The notes: generated from the letters alone by a model not told the origin. A stretch of 64,000 nt of DNA from Bin16 sp965206315 (GCA_965206315.1 OZ242210.1:1240001-1304000); one strand, 5' to 3'. Positions 51,869 through 60,231 are shown, counted from the stretch's first letter. Numbers and translations: made by a program.

Positions 51869-51880
51869 GCCTCGCCTGAT

Positions 51881-51927
51881 CCCCTCGCCCCCTGGGAGAG
51901 GGCGGCCGCGCCAGCGGCGGGTGAGGG
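51881..51927. repeat. Diverged family A repeat
   Basis: CCCCTCGCCCCCTGGGAGAG then GGCGGCCGCGCCAGCGGCGG and GTGAGGG; same layout as the reverse-oriented family A unit at 48411, with a different palindromic core. Confidence 0.55.
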
Positions 51928-51967
51928 TGTCTGGTGTAGGGGCATCCCTTGTGGGTGCCCGCTTGGT

Positions 51968-52076
51968 CCCCTCTCCCTTGAGGGGGAGGGCCAGGGAGAG
52001 GGTGAACAGGCCGGGCTGGTGCGGGGCGGTTCCGTCATTTCGAGCGAAGCCGAGAAATCTCTCCGGGATGCCCCGC
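51968..52076. repeat. Composite repeat, copy 2
   Basis: CCCCTCTCCCTTGAGGGGGA palindrome, GGGTGAA linker, then GTCATTTCGAGCGAAGCCGA and GAAATCTCTCCGGGATGCCC. The same two-module order as copies 1 and 3, but shorter. Confidence 0.7.
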
Positions 52077-52136
52077 CCTCTTGATCTTCGACACCCCGCG
52101 CTTCCGTGCCCCCGCACTTTCCGCTATAGTCCGCCC

Positions 52137-52254
52137 TGCGACAGTTTCTCAGTGTGTTCCATTGCGCCCTTTTCGGCGTGCGGACCCCATTGAGCACAGA
52201 GAGGGCCTCGTGCCCTCCTGTTGGGTTCCGCATGAGCATTGAGGAACTGTCGCA
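52137..52254 (+). ncRNA. Candidate structured RNA upstream of methyltransferase-HNH gene
   Basis: TGCGACAGTTTCTCA (52137-52151) pairs with TGAGGAACTGTCGCA (52240-52254) over 15 bp with one G-U. Inside are a small stem GCGCC/GGCGT (52164-52179) and a longer interrupted hairpin: GCGGACCCCA/TTGGGTTCCGC (52180-52231), ACAG/CTGT and GAGGGC-CTCGT-GCCCTC (52201-52217). The whole 118 bases therefore fold as a closed three-way junction. TATAGT at 52125-52130 could be a -10 element placing the start at the base of the stem; the -35 is weak. A DNA-level palindrome such as a MITE end pair is the main alternative. Confidence 0.45.
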
Positions 52255-52290
52255 AGTGCCTTAGCTCTGTGCCACAGGAGGGTTCCTCGT

Positions 52291-53526
52291 ATGCCCGCGG
52301 GCCCGTCCGGGAACTTCACAGACAGAACGATATGGACCGGGGACAACCTCGACATCCTGCGCGGCCTCAACAGCGAGACCATCGACCTCATCTACCTCGA
52401 CCCGCCCTTCAACTCCAACAAGAACTACGCGGCCCCGGTCGGCAGCAGGGCCGCTGGCGCCGCCTTCAAGGATACCTGGACACTCGACGACCTCGACGTC
52501 GCGTGGATGGGCCTCATTGCGGACGAACACCCTGCTATCGCCTACCTGCTCGATACGTCCGGCAAGGTACACGGGAAGGGGATGCAGTCCTACCTGACCA
52601 TGATGGCGGTGCGCCTGCTGGAGATGCGCCGCATCCTCAAACCGACCGGTAGCATCTACCTCCACTGCGACCCCTACGCAAGCCACTACCTCAAGCAGCT
52701 CATGGATGCCGTGCTCGGGGTTGCGAATTATCGTAATGAGATCGTTTGGTGTTACACAGGCCCTGCAGCGAACAAGAGAGACTTCCCAAGGAAACACGAC
52801 GTCATATTGCGGTATTCGAAAGGTGCTGCTGTCACCTTCAACTATGCAGACGACCTGCTGCGTCTGCCGTATAAGCCGTCCCTGACTATGGGGCACTTCC
52901 AGGTGAGTAGAGGAGGCGACCACACTACGGGGCTCCAGGAACAGTTCGCGAAAGGGAAACTGGTCGAGGACTGGTGGACGATCCCTCGTCTTGCCAATTC
53001 GTCAGAGAGTATGGGCTACCCCACCCAGAAGCCACTGGCGCTGTTGGAGCGCATCATCGCGGCCTCCTCGAATGAGGGCGACTGGGTGCTCGACCCGTTC
53101 TGTGGCTGTGCAACGGCGTGCGTAGCGGCGGAGAACCTGGGCCGCAGGTGGATAGGGATAGACATCTCGCCGAAAGCCGCCGAACTGGTGAACATCCGGC
53201 TCCAACAGGCTATGGGCAGCCTCTTCCATCACCGGTACGTCACCGCCCGCAAGGACATCCCGCAGCGCACCGACATCGCCGCGCCGAAGAACTATCGCCA
53301 GAACAAGCACGTCCTGTTCGGGCAGCAGGAAGGCGTCTGCAACGGCTGCAAGATGGACTTTCCGTTCAAGATATTCGAGGTCGACCACGTCGTTCCCAAG
53401 TCGAAGGGCGGCACTGACCATATCATGAACCTCCAGTTGCTTTGTCCGCACTGCAACAAGGTCAAGTCGGACAACACGATGGAATACCTCGTTGCTCAAC
53501 TCAAAACGATGGGCGTCGGCGCCTGA
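52291..53526 (+). CDS. DNA methyltransferase (beta-type order) fused to HNH nuclease domain
   Basis: 411 residues. The catalytic motif IV is LIYLDPPFNSNKNYA near residue 36 (DPPF), preceding the AdoMet-binding motif I WVLDPFCGCATACVAAENLG near 263, so the order is that of beta-class amino-methyltransferases (N6-adenine or N4-cytosine). LKPTGSIYLHCDPYASHYLK near 115 and YPTQKPLALLERIIAASS near 240 are other family parts. The last 63 residues form an HNH domain: CNGCK and CPHCN zinc pairs around FEVDHVVPKSKGGTDHIMNL. Fused modification and cutting activities would be unusual. GGAGGG lies 11 bases before ATG 52291. It is bracketed by composite repeats. Confidence 0.9.
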   Translation: MPAGPSGNFTDRTIWTGDNLDILRGLNSETIDLIYLDPPFNSNKNYAAPVGSRAAGAAFKDTWTLDDLDVAWMGLIADEHPAIAYLLDTSGKVHGKGMQSYLTMMAVRLLEMRRILKPTGSIYLHCDPYASHYLKQLMDAVLGVANYRNEIVWCYTGPAANKRDFPRKHDVILRYSKGAAVTFNYADDLLRLPYKPSLTMGHFQVSRGGDHTTGLQEQFAKGKLVEDWWTIPRLANSSESMGYPTQKPLALLERIIAASSNEGDWVLDPFCGCATACVAAENLGRRWIGIDISPKAAELVNIRLQQAMGSLFHHRYVTARKDIPQRTDIAAPKNYRQNKHVLFGQQEGVCNGCKMDFPFKIFEVDHVVPKSKGGTDHIMNLQLLCPHCNKVKSDNTMEYLVAQLKTMGVGA

Positions 53527-53539
53527 GGCAGCCCCTCCC

Positions 53540-53571
53540 GTCATTCCAGCGCAGGCTGGAATCCAGGAAGG
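53540..53571. repeat. Dispersed palindromic repeat, family B, variant copy
   Basis: GTCATTCCAGCGCAGGCTGG and AATCCAGGAAGG; same layout as the other family B units with a changed arm (CCAGCGCAGGCTGG). Confidence 0.7.
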
Positions 53572-53720
53572 GTTGCGACTCATGGTAGCAGGCGCACCGC
53601 GCACGGCGTCTAGGGGGCGGTGTCACGAGCTGCGTGAGCCCCCCCTACAAGGGGACAGGAGGGTTTGCTTCAACGGGTCGCTTATCGAACAGCGGCCTGC
53701 TCTATATTCACAAGTTGGCG

Positions 53721-53918
53721 CTAGTAGTTGGGGTCTAGGCACTCTGCAGCGGCTTGAAGCGCGGTCGCCAACAGTGATGCCTCGGCGCGATTGAGGAATA
53801 TGTAACGGTTGGTGTCACCAACTTCAATGGTTACCACTAGCGAAGAGGTTCCGTAGTCCACGGCAACACTCACTGACCGTCCCTCGTCACTTTCCACGTT
53901 GTCCAGTTTGAACTGCAT
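53721..53918 (-). CDS. Small hypothetical protein
   Basis: 65 residues, no family recognised. The sequence alternates beta-strand-like stretches (SVSVAVDYGTSSLVVTIEVG) and ends in a helix, NRAEASLLATALQAAAECLD, with a good amphipathic pattern, so it looks like a folded small protein and not noise. ATG 53918 has AGGAGAGG about 15 bases upstream. It is transcribed toward the methyltransferase-HNH gene and lies between composite repeats. It could be an antitoxin-like or regulatory partner, but nothing shows this. Confidence 0.5.
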   Translation of the reverse strand: MQFKLDNVESDEGRSVSVAVDYGTSSLVVTIEVGDTNRYIFLNRAEASLLATALQAAAECLDPNY

Positions 53919-54225
53919 CGTCTACTCTGCCTCTCCTGTCTCTTACTCCCTTTCCCCCTTGACGGGGGAAGGCTGGGACGGGGGTGAATGGGCGGGGTGG
54001 TGCGGGGGGTTGTCATGTTGAGCGCAGCCAGAGGCAAAGCCCAGGGCGTAGTCGAAACATCTCTCGGGGTATCCCGCTCATGGTGGGCCTGTCGAACCAC
54101 CCGTGCAGCGGGGCCTCGCCCGGACGCCTGACGCGCAGGTGTGACACCCGGGGGTAGCGCGCTGGCCCTCTGCTCTTGCTACCGTGTGAGGAGAATCTTC
54201 GCTCAGGCGCGCAGGGGTTGCCGAG
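53919..54225. other. Intergenic region with composite repeat 3
   Basis: 307 bp. Composite repeat 3 fills 53948-54078. The rest, up to the second methyltransferase gene, shows no gene; it contains GTGTGAGGAGAATC near 54184 but no convincing promoter. Confidence 0.5.
53948..54078. repeat. Composite repeat, copy 3
   Basis: CCCTTTCCCCCTTGACGGGG then GAAGGCTGGGACGGGGGTGA, GGGCGGGGTGGTGCGGGG and the module GTCATGTTGAGCGCAGCCAG ending GAAACATCTCTCGGGG. It is closest to copy 1, including GAAGGCTGG and the G-rich linker. Confidence 0.7.
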
Positions 54226-55164
54226 ATGGTGTATAAAGGGGCACACGCGTTGGAGGGTGTGCAGTTGGTCTACGAGGCGTTGGCATCGGACGGGGGTGAA
54301 GTACCGATGGAACCAGCGTTCCATTGCCACAGCAGCGAACGCATGCCGGAACTGCCCGACGGGGCAGTCACCCTGACGGTGACCTCTCCCCCTTACTGGA
54401 ACGCCATCGACTACGACATACATGCCAACGGGGCTGGAGACGAGTGGTACCGCACCCGCGCCTACAGCAACGGGTTTGACGGGTACCCGGAGTACCTCTC
54501 CCTGTTAGAGCGGGTCTTCTCTGAGGTGTACCGCGTTACGAAGCCAGGGGGCTTCTGCGCCATCGTGATTGGCACGGTCCTTCTGAATGGTCGCCACGTA
54601 CCTGTGCCCTTTGATGTATCGACACGCATGGTGTCGCTGGGGTGGGAGTTCCACCAAGACATCATCTGGCACAAGACCACCGCTGGGGTGAAACGTGCGG
54701 GGGTAACCATCCAGAAGCCTTACCCTGGCTACTACTACCCGAACATAATGACCGAATACATCCTTATTTTCCGAAAGGCCGGCATACCCCTCTATCGCCA
54801 AGCCAATGGACATAAGGAGATCAGTAGATTTGAGATTGACGACGTCTTTAAGATGGACATCGCCAACAACGTATGGCACATAGCCCCCGTCCCTCCTCGG
54901 ACGATTAGTCATCCCTGCCCGTTTCCTGAAGAGATACCCTATCGGCTGATCAGAATGTACTCGTACACGGGGGATACAGTCCTCGACCCATTCGTGGGCT
55001 CCGGCCAGACAACCAAGGTCGCCGTTGCTTTAGGAAGGCACACGGTGGGCTATGATACAGAGAGTGAGTACATAGGCTACGCCGCCAAGCGCGCCGTTGA
55101 GCCTCTGCGCCTACGTGAGCAACAACTCGTGGCTCGGTTTGGCAAAGCCCCTTTGACAAGGTGA
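54226..55164 (+). CDS. DNA methyltransferase, SPPY type (beta order; likely N4-cytosine or N6-adenine)
   Basis: 312 residues. Motif IV is TVTSPPYWNAIDYDI near residue 52-66 (SPPYW), the AdoMet motif I is TVLDPFVGSGQTTKVAVALG near 252-271, and KPGGFCAIVIGTVL near 105 is a middle motif. SPPY often marks N4-cytosine methyltransferases, but N6-adenine forms occur. ATG 54226 is weakly supported; ATG 54307 (MEPAFHCHSSERM), which starts right before the conserved HCHSSERMPELPDGAV, is a strong alternative. The unknown gene 3 bp downstream is in the position expected of a cognate restriction endonuclease. Codons are visibly less GC-rich than in the surrounding chromosome. Confidence 0.9.
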   Translation: MVYKGAHALEGVQLVYEALASDGGEVPMEPAFHCHSSERMPELPDGAVTLTVTSPPYWNAIDYDIHANGAGDEWYRTRAYSNGFDGYPEYLSLLERVFSEVYRVTKPGGFCAIVIGTVLLNGRHVPVPFDVSTRMVSLGWEFHQDIIWHKTTAGVKRAGVTIQKPYPGYYYPNIMTEYILIFRKAGIPLYRQANGHKEISRFEIDDVFKMDIANNVWHIAPVPPRTISHPCPFPEEIPYRLIRMYSYTGDTVLDPFVGSGQTTKVAVALGRHTVGYDTESEYIGYAAKRAVEPLRLREQQLVARFGKAPLTR

Positions 55165-55167
55165 TAC

Positions 55168-55800
55168 GTGGTTCCATCAAAATTTTCACCGCAGCAAGAC
55201 GTCTATAAAACTCTCAAGAAAGGGCTAGAAAGCGATGCGGGTTTGCTAGATGAAATGCTGAAAGCCATTGTTATACTGATAAGTGAATACGACCCTGGCG
55301 TACGGGAGAATCGCTTTCTCGTCGGAGGCGCTATTGAACGAATAATAGCAGCCGCCATGCGTGGGATGGGCATACCCGCAAAGTCAAGAGGGTTGGAAGC
55401 GGACGAAGAAGACATAATGGTTGGAGACGTAAAGATATCCGTGAAAAGTTCGTTTACTAAATCCAGAAGCGCGATACGTCTTGTCAACACACTCGGCGAC
55501 TCTCCAACTCTATGGGAGACACCGACCATATTCATTCTGGCTAACCGCGGAATCGGATACGCAGACCCTGACCTGCTGCCCGGCGTAGCCAAAAAGAATA
55601 GCGATGCGGTAGTCCTTCCTCGGAAGCCGCTCGATGCTATGCACGACGCTAACCCGCAATGGCTAATGAAATGTGCTGTCCCTGTGAAACCAACCGATAC
55701 GTCACAACGGCGGGCTGCAAGCGAGGCAGTGGCTTTGGAAATCATCCAGCGAACGGCAGCAGGCAAGCCCCTGTTTCCGAAGCTCCGGCAGCATCTATAG
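55168..55800 (+). CDS. Possible restriction endonuclease partner of the upstream methyltransferase
   Basis: 210 residues from a GTG, no family recognised with certainty. It follows the methyltransferase by 3 bp on the same strand. In the middle, EEDIMVGDVKISVKSSFTKS (about residues 87-106) has a strand with an Asp upstream and S-x-K, similar in form to the PD-(D/E)xK nuclease core with Ser in the usual Glu position; no clear PD precedes. LVGGAIERIIAAAMRGMGIP near 50 resembles the N-terminal helix with a Glu before the core in such enzymes. The DNA is notably A/T-rich for this window, suggesting foreign origin. The function is inferred from position and this weak motif. Confidence 0.6.
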   Translation: MVPSKFSPQQDVYKTLKKGLESDAGLLDEMLKAIVILISEYDPGVRENRFLVGGAIERIIAAAMRGMGIPAKSRGLEADEEDIMVGDVKISVKSSFTKSRSAIRLVNTLGDSPTLWETPTIFILANRGIGYADPDLLPGVAKKNSDAVVLPRKPLDAMHDANPQWLMKCAVPVKPTDTSQRRAASEAVALEIIQRTAAGKPLFPKLRQHL

Positions 55801-56236
55801 CGTAGCCGCTCGGCGATCTTTCGCTAATGACCGCCATCATCGCCTGCCGTTCAACGCTCTCTAGGATACGCACGCACTCTGCTTGGCCATGGTTGCTCCC
55901 AAAGGACAGGACCATGTCCAACGGATGGAAGCAGCACTCTTCCGGCTCAACCTCGCGGTGCCAGTTGGAAAGCCAATCCGGGAACACGCTCTCCACTTCA
56001 CGGTGTATGCCGATCAGCCATAGCATATTGGCTACCGAGAACTCCTCGGAATCTGCATCGTGCACCGACTCCAGATAGGTGCTCACGGCCCCATCCAGAC
56101 TGTAGCGCGCCGCGTGAGCATCAGGGTAGCACCAGTGCCCCGACTCATCCTCCGCACTGAACGGGCCGTTACAGAATCCCTTGCGCAGGTAGTCACTCGG
56201 CAGCATAGTGGCAGTCCGTCCGCTCTCTCCTGTCAT
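55742..56236 (-). CDS. Hypothetical protein next to methyltransferase cluster
   Basis: 164 residues, no family recognised. It contains several Trp, Cys and His residues (ESGHWCYPDAHAARYSLDGA near 33, WLSNWHREVEPEECCFHPLD near 87) and no membrane segment. The start at 56236 is supported by a strong GGGGAGGTG Shine-Dalgarno. Its 3' end overlaps the end of the convergent unknown gene by 59 bp. Cytoplasmic by appearance; its placement beside a probable restriction-modification pair makes an accessory role possible, but not shown. Confidence 0.6.
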   Translation of the reverse strand: MTGESGRTATMLPSDYLRKGFCNGPFSAEDESGHWCYPDAHAARYSLDGAVSTYLESVHDADSEEFSVANMLWLIGIHREVESVFPDWLSNWHREVEPEECCFHPLDMVLSFGSNHGQAECVRILESVERQAMMAVISERSPSGYAIDAAGASETGACLLPFAG

Positions 56237-56382
56237 GGAGCACCTCCCCGGTGGGTTCAGGCATTGTAGCTCGCCTTCTCAGCAAAAGCTAGCCTCCCTA
56301 TCCTGTCCATCCTGTCCATCGATGTTGATTTAGTGACACGCGCCCGTTGCGCGGTCAACGCACCCCTCCCTACCATGGGTGC

Positions 56383-57939
56383 ATGACTACCCAACCCGCG
56401 ACCACGACCGACAACTTCATATCGCCGGACCTGCTCTCGCCCCGGGACGTCGCCTACCTCAACCGCCTCGACCGCGCCCTCCGCTGCGGCGTCTCCGGCT
56501 GCGAATGCGCAACCGGCTCCACGCTCCACTGCCCCTCCCACAGCCACGCCGAGGCCCCGACGCTCACCGTAGTCTGGGACGAGCGCCGCGAGTGTCTCGC
56601 GTTCCACTGCCCCTCTTGTCCCCCGCCCCGCATCTACGACGCACTCGCAAAGCGCGGGCTCTCCCCCGCAGCCGAGTTCTACAACTCCTCCGGCGCGCAG
56701 GGAGCCGGACTCCAACCCTTCAGGTTCCTCATCCAGCAGCCCCACGACTGGCTCTGGCCCAACCGCATCCCCCTCGGCAAGCTCACCCTCATCGCCGGGT
56801 ACCCCTCCTCCGGCAAGACCTCCATCGCGCTCGACATAGCCGCCCGCGTCTCGCGGGGCGCGCCCGCTCCCGATCAGCCGGACGCTTCCTTCCCCTCCAC
56901 CCCCGTCGTTCTCGCCCTCCTCGACGACAACCCGAAGTCCGACGTCCTCCCCATCCTCCGCCTCCTCGGCGCCGACCTCGACCGCGTTTACCTCGCCGAC
57001 CTTCTCTCGCCCACGCACCCCGCCGACTACTACCCCGACGACCCGCCCAACGACGAAGACGATGGGTATTTCTACGAGGACGACGACGATTCCGACGATG
57101 AAGACGAGGATGAGTACGTCTTTGATAACGACGGTAATGAGGTGCGTGTTCCCCGCCGCAGACCCGTCGGCATAAAAGCCCCCGCGCGAGACCCGTTCTG
57201 GTCGCCCCCGGTCTCCGGTTCTAGGCTCACCGCCCCTTGGCCCAGCCTCGACAAGGTCATGGGGCGGCTCGCCAACTACGTCGCCGAGGGGAAGGCTGCG
57301 CTCCTCGTCGTCGATCAGGTCGAAGACCTGGCGGCGATGCACCGCGCCCGCCTCTCGACCGTCCTCGGCATGCTTAAGGCCCTCGCCGCCCGCACCGGTG
57401 CGGCCGTGATCGCCCTCGCCCACAACCCCGCGCGGGACTACCCCCGCGCCGTCACCGCCATGCAGAACCGGCTCGCCCTCGCATCCGTCGTCTTCACCAC
57501 CGCGGTCGTCGGACCTGCCGACCGCCGCTTCCTCGTCCCTCTCCGCCCCGCCATGAGCGACGACATCCCCGCCATCCCCTTCGTGTTGCCCCCTGCCGAC
57601 GCCTTCACCGTCGCTTGGCGCAAACCCATCCTCCCTGCCCACCTCCGGGCCCTTGCCGACCCCAATCGTGACCATGGCGCGAGGACTCGCGCCGCGCAAG
57701 CCTTCATCACGCGCGCCCTCTCGGATGGGCCCCGCTCCGCTACAGTCATCGAGAGGGAAGCCACTCTCCTCGGCATCTCCAAACGCACGCTCCGTCGTGC
57801 TCGGGCTCTCTGTAACGTCGCATGTACTCGTGCGAGCGTCCCTGGAGGGCGTCACGGTGCAGGCGAATGGCGCTGGTCGCTACCGCCCCACAACACTCTG
57901 CAACAGGGTGCAACACCTGACCATGACGCTCCAACTTGA
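56383..57939 (+). CDS. RepA-like AAA/RecA-fold ATPase with zinc-binding N terminus
   Basis: 518 residues from ATG 56383. The N-terminal 90 residues include Cys/His clusters (CGVSGCECATGSTLHCPSHS and CLAFHCPSCPPPRIYDALA) recalling the zinc ribbon of primases. The RecA-type core has Walker A LIAGYPSSGKTSIALDIAAR near 143 and Walker B AALLVVDQVEDLAAM near 305, then AVIALAHNPARDYPRAVTAM (sensor) near 346. About residues 225-255 are an acidic run (for example YEDDDDSDDEDEDEYVFDND). The C terminus has a helix-turn-helix-like LGISKRTLRRARALC. This order fits replicative RepA/DnaB-like proteins of mobile elements. No element boundary or integrase is visible. Confidence 0.8.
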   Translation: MTTQPATTTDNFISPDLLSPRDVAYLNRLDRALRCGVSGCECATGSTLHCPSHSHAEAPTLTVVWDERRECLAFHCPSCPPPRIYDALAKRGLSPAAEFYNSSGAQGAGLQPFRFLIQQPHDWLWPNRIPLGKLTLIAGYPSSGKTSIALDIAARVSRGAPAPDQPDASFPSTPVVLALLDDNPKSDVLPILRLLGADLDRVYLADLLSPTHPADYYPDDPPNDEDDGYFYEDDDDSDDEDEDEYVFDNDGNEVRVPRRRPVGIKAPARDPFWSPPVSGSRLTAPWPSLDKVMGRLANYVAEGKAALLVVDQVEDLAAMHRARLSTVLGMLKALAARTGAAVIALAHNPARDYPRAVTAMQNRLALASVVFTTAVVGPADRRFLVPLRPAMSDDIPAIPFVLPPADAFTVAWRKPILPAHLRALADPNRDHGARTRAAQAFITRALSDGPRSATVIEREATLLGISKRTLRRARALCNVACTRASVPGGRHGAGEWRWSLPPHNTLQQGATPDHDAPT

Positions 57940-58208
57940 AAAACATGGCCCTCTTGAGATTCTTGATGTTCCGGCGCCCCGGAAGCAGGCCGGAGCCTTG
58001 CAAAACGCAAACTCAAGGATCTCAAGGTGGCCAAACGGCGTGGGCTGTTCACTCGTAGGTTGGCGATCAAGGTGGCCGGAATTCAGACGCGTTGGTCACC
58101 TTGATCCCGCGAGTGGTGTGCAGCAGGATGCCGGCCGCGAGGTCCCCGCCTGCACAGCAACGAGGGTTTCCCTGTTGCCGCGCGGGGCGGGGCGCGTAAA
58201 CTGCCCGC

Positions 58209-59006
<798 letters not shown>

Positions 59007-59008
59007 GC

Positions 59009-59917
59009 ATGGCCGCCACCCCTGCCCCGCAATCGAAGCTCGTCTCCTGGTTCTGGGCGGCGCGCCCGTTCTCGCTGTCGGCGTCGGTCGCGCCGGTGCT
59101 GGTGGGGACGGCGCTCGCGGCGACCGTGGGCGCGCTCGACTGGCTACTGTTCGCGCTCGCGCTGACGGGGTCGGTCGCCATCCAGATCGGGACGAACATC
59201 ACGGACGAGTACTCGGACCATCGCAAATCCGGCGGCGAAGGGAAGTTCCTCGCGCCGCACAAGGTGATCCAGCGAGGGCTGCTCTCGGAGCGGGCGGTGG
59301 GGCTGGGGATGGCGGCTGCGTTCGGCTACGGCGTCGTTGCAGGGCTGGTCATCGTCGCGCACGCGGGCTGGCCGATCCTCGCCGTGGGGGTGGCGAGCGT
59401 CGCCGCGGCGTACCTGTACGCGGGGGGCCCGAAGCCGCTGGGAACGCTCGGGCTCGGCGAGCCGGTGGTGTTCGTGTTCATGGGGCAGGTGATGGTGATG
59501 GCGTCGTACTACGTGCAGCAGCAGGTGCTCACGTGGGCGTCGTTCTACGTCTCGCTGCCGGTCGCGTTCATCGTCACGGCCATCCTCGTGGTGAACAACA
59601 TCCGCGACGTGGAGGAGGACCGGGAGGCAGGGAAGCGGAGCCTCGCAACCGCCGCCGGAATCAGGGTGGCGACATGGACGTACGCAGCGCTGCTGTCGGG
59701 GGCATACCTGAGCATCGCGGGCGCTGCGCTCGGCGGGGCAGTGAGCCCTTGGGCGCTGCTGGGGCTCGCGCCGCTGCCATGGGCCGTGGGCGCTGCGCGG
59801 GCGCTGTTCGCGGCGCAGGAGCGTCCCGCGATGAACCGGCTGCTCGTGCGGAGCGGGAAGCTGCACGGGTGGACCGGCCTCGCGCTCGCGGCGGGGCTGT
59901 ACGCGTCGAGCCTGTGA
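59009..59917 (+). CDS. menA: 1,4-dihydroxy-2-naphthoate prenyltransferase
   Basis: 302 residues, about eight to nine membrane segments. The UbiA-type Asp-rich sites are NITDEYSDHRKSGGEGKF near residue 65-82 (N-x3-D-x3-D) and VVNNIRDVEEDREAGKRSLA near 197-215. The GEPVVFVFMGQVMVMASYYV region near 150 is MenA-specific. It joins the prenyl tail to DHNA. ATG 59009 lies 2 bp after the menB stop; the reading frame continues upstream only as an artefact of GC-rich sequence. Confidence 0.94.
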   Translation: MAATPAPQSKLVSWFWAARPFSLSASVAPVLVGTALAATVGALDWLLFALALTGSVAIQIGTNITDEYSDHRKSGGEGKFLAPHKVIQRGLLSERAVGLGMAAAFGYGVVAGLVIVAHAGWPILAVGVASVAAAYLYAGGPKPLGTLGLGEPVVFVFMGQVMVMASYYVQQQVLTWASFYVSLPVAFIVTAILVVNNIRDVEEDREAGKRSLATAAGIRVATWTYAALLSGAYLSIAGAALGGAVSPWALLGLAPLPWAVGAARALFAAQERPAMNRLLVRSGKLHGWTGLALAAGLYASSL

Positions 59918-59927
59918 GGACTGCGCC

Positions 59928-59967
59928 TTGCACTGATATACGTATAACGCTATAGTGTATACGTATT
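59928..59967 (+). promoter_or_regulatory. Promoter and palindromic operator of toxin-antitoxin pair
   Basis: TTGCAC (59928-59933), 17-bp spacer, TATAGT (59951-59956). Two copies of the palindrome TATACGTATA/T lie at 59937-59946 and 59958-59967, 21 bp apart (two turns), one in the spacer and one after the -10. This fits autorepression by a ribbon-helix-helix antitoxin. Confidence 0.75.
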
Positions 59968-59985
59968 CAGGTTGGAGAAGCATCG

Positions 59986-60231
59986 ATGAAGAGCAAACTC
60001 ACCATCACCGTAGACACTGACCTTATTCCTGTGGCGAAACGCTACGCCCGCTCCAAGGGAGTGTCTCTGTCGGCGGTCATCGAGCAAGCGTTGCGGGAAG
60101 CGACCGAAGAGACTGAAGAGACGGGAGCATCGTTCGTCGCGAAGTGGAGAGGTGCGTTCAGGCTTAATCCCGAAGACTATCCCAAGGACGACCCTCGCTT
60201 CGACTACCTCGCACGTAAGTACCTCACGTGA
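59986..60231 (+). CDS. VapB-like antitoxin (ribbon-helix-helix type)
   Basis: 81 residues. The N-terminal SKLTITVDTDLIPVAKRYAR segment with VSLSAVIEQALREATEE is a ribbon-helix-helix DNA-binding pattern; the C-terminal half (SFVAKWRGAFRLNPEDYPKD) is the toxin-binding part, with an aromatic patch and a DPRFDYLARKYL ending. It overlaps the PIN gene start by 4 bp. It should repress its own promoter at the paired palindromes just upstream and neutralise the toxin. GGAGAAG lies 9 bases upstream of ATG. Confidence 0.85.
   Translation: MKSKLTITVDTDLIPVAKRYARSKGVSLSAVIEQALREATEETEETGASFVAKWRGAFRLNPEDYPKDDPRFDYLARKYLT

Larger units (their letters stand above)
51577..52290. other. Repeat-rich non-coding region upstream of methyltransferase-HNH gene
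   Basis: 714 bp with no convincing gene. Contents in order: family B repeat (51603-51637), a run of 11 G (51669-51679), composite repeat 1 (51686-51830), weak family B (51841-51868), family A-like (51881-51927), composite repeat 2 (51968-52076), then a candidate structured RNA (52137-52254) preceded by TATAGT at 52125-52130 and a GGAGGG ribosome-binding site for the next gene. Two longer open frames here lie in repeats and are not supported. Confidence 0.6.

Noticed and set aside
51832..52239. Open frame of 135 codons running through the repeats before the methyltransferase-HNH gene
   Set aside because: It crosses several repeat units and half of the structured element; no start site or family pattern supports it.
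57940..58208. Possible attachment site after the RepA-like gene (repeated ATCAAGGTGGCC at about 58020 and 58070)
   Set aside because: Only one short direct repeat is seen, with no integrase or tRNA nearby; too weak to call.
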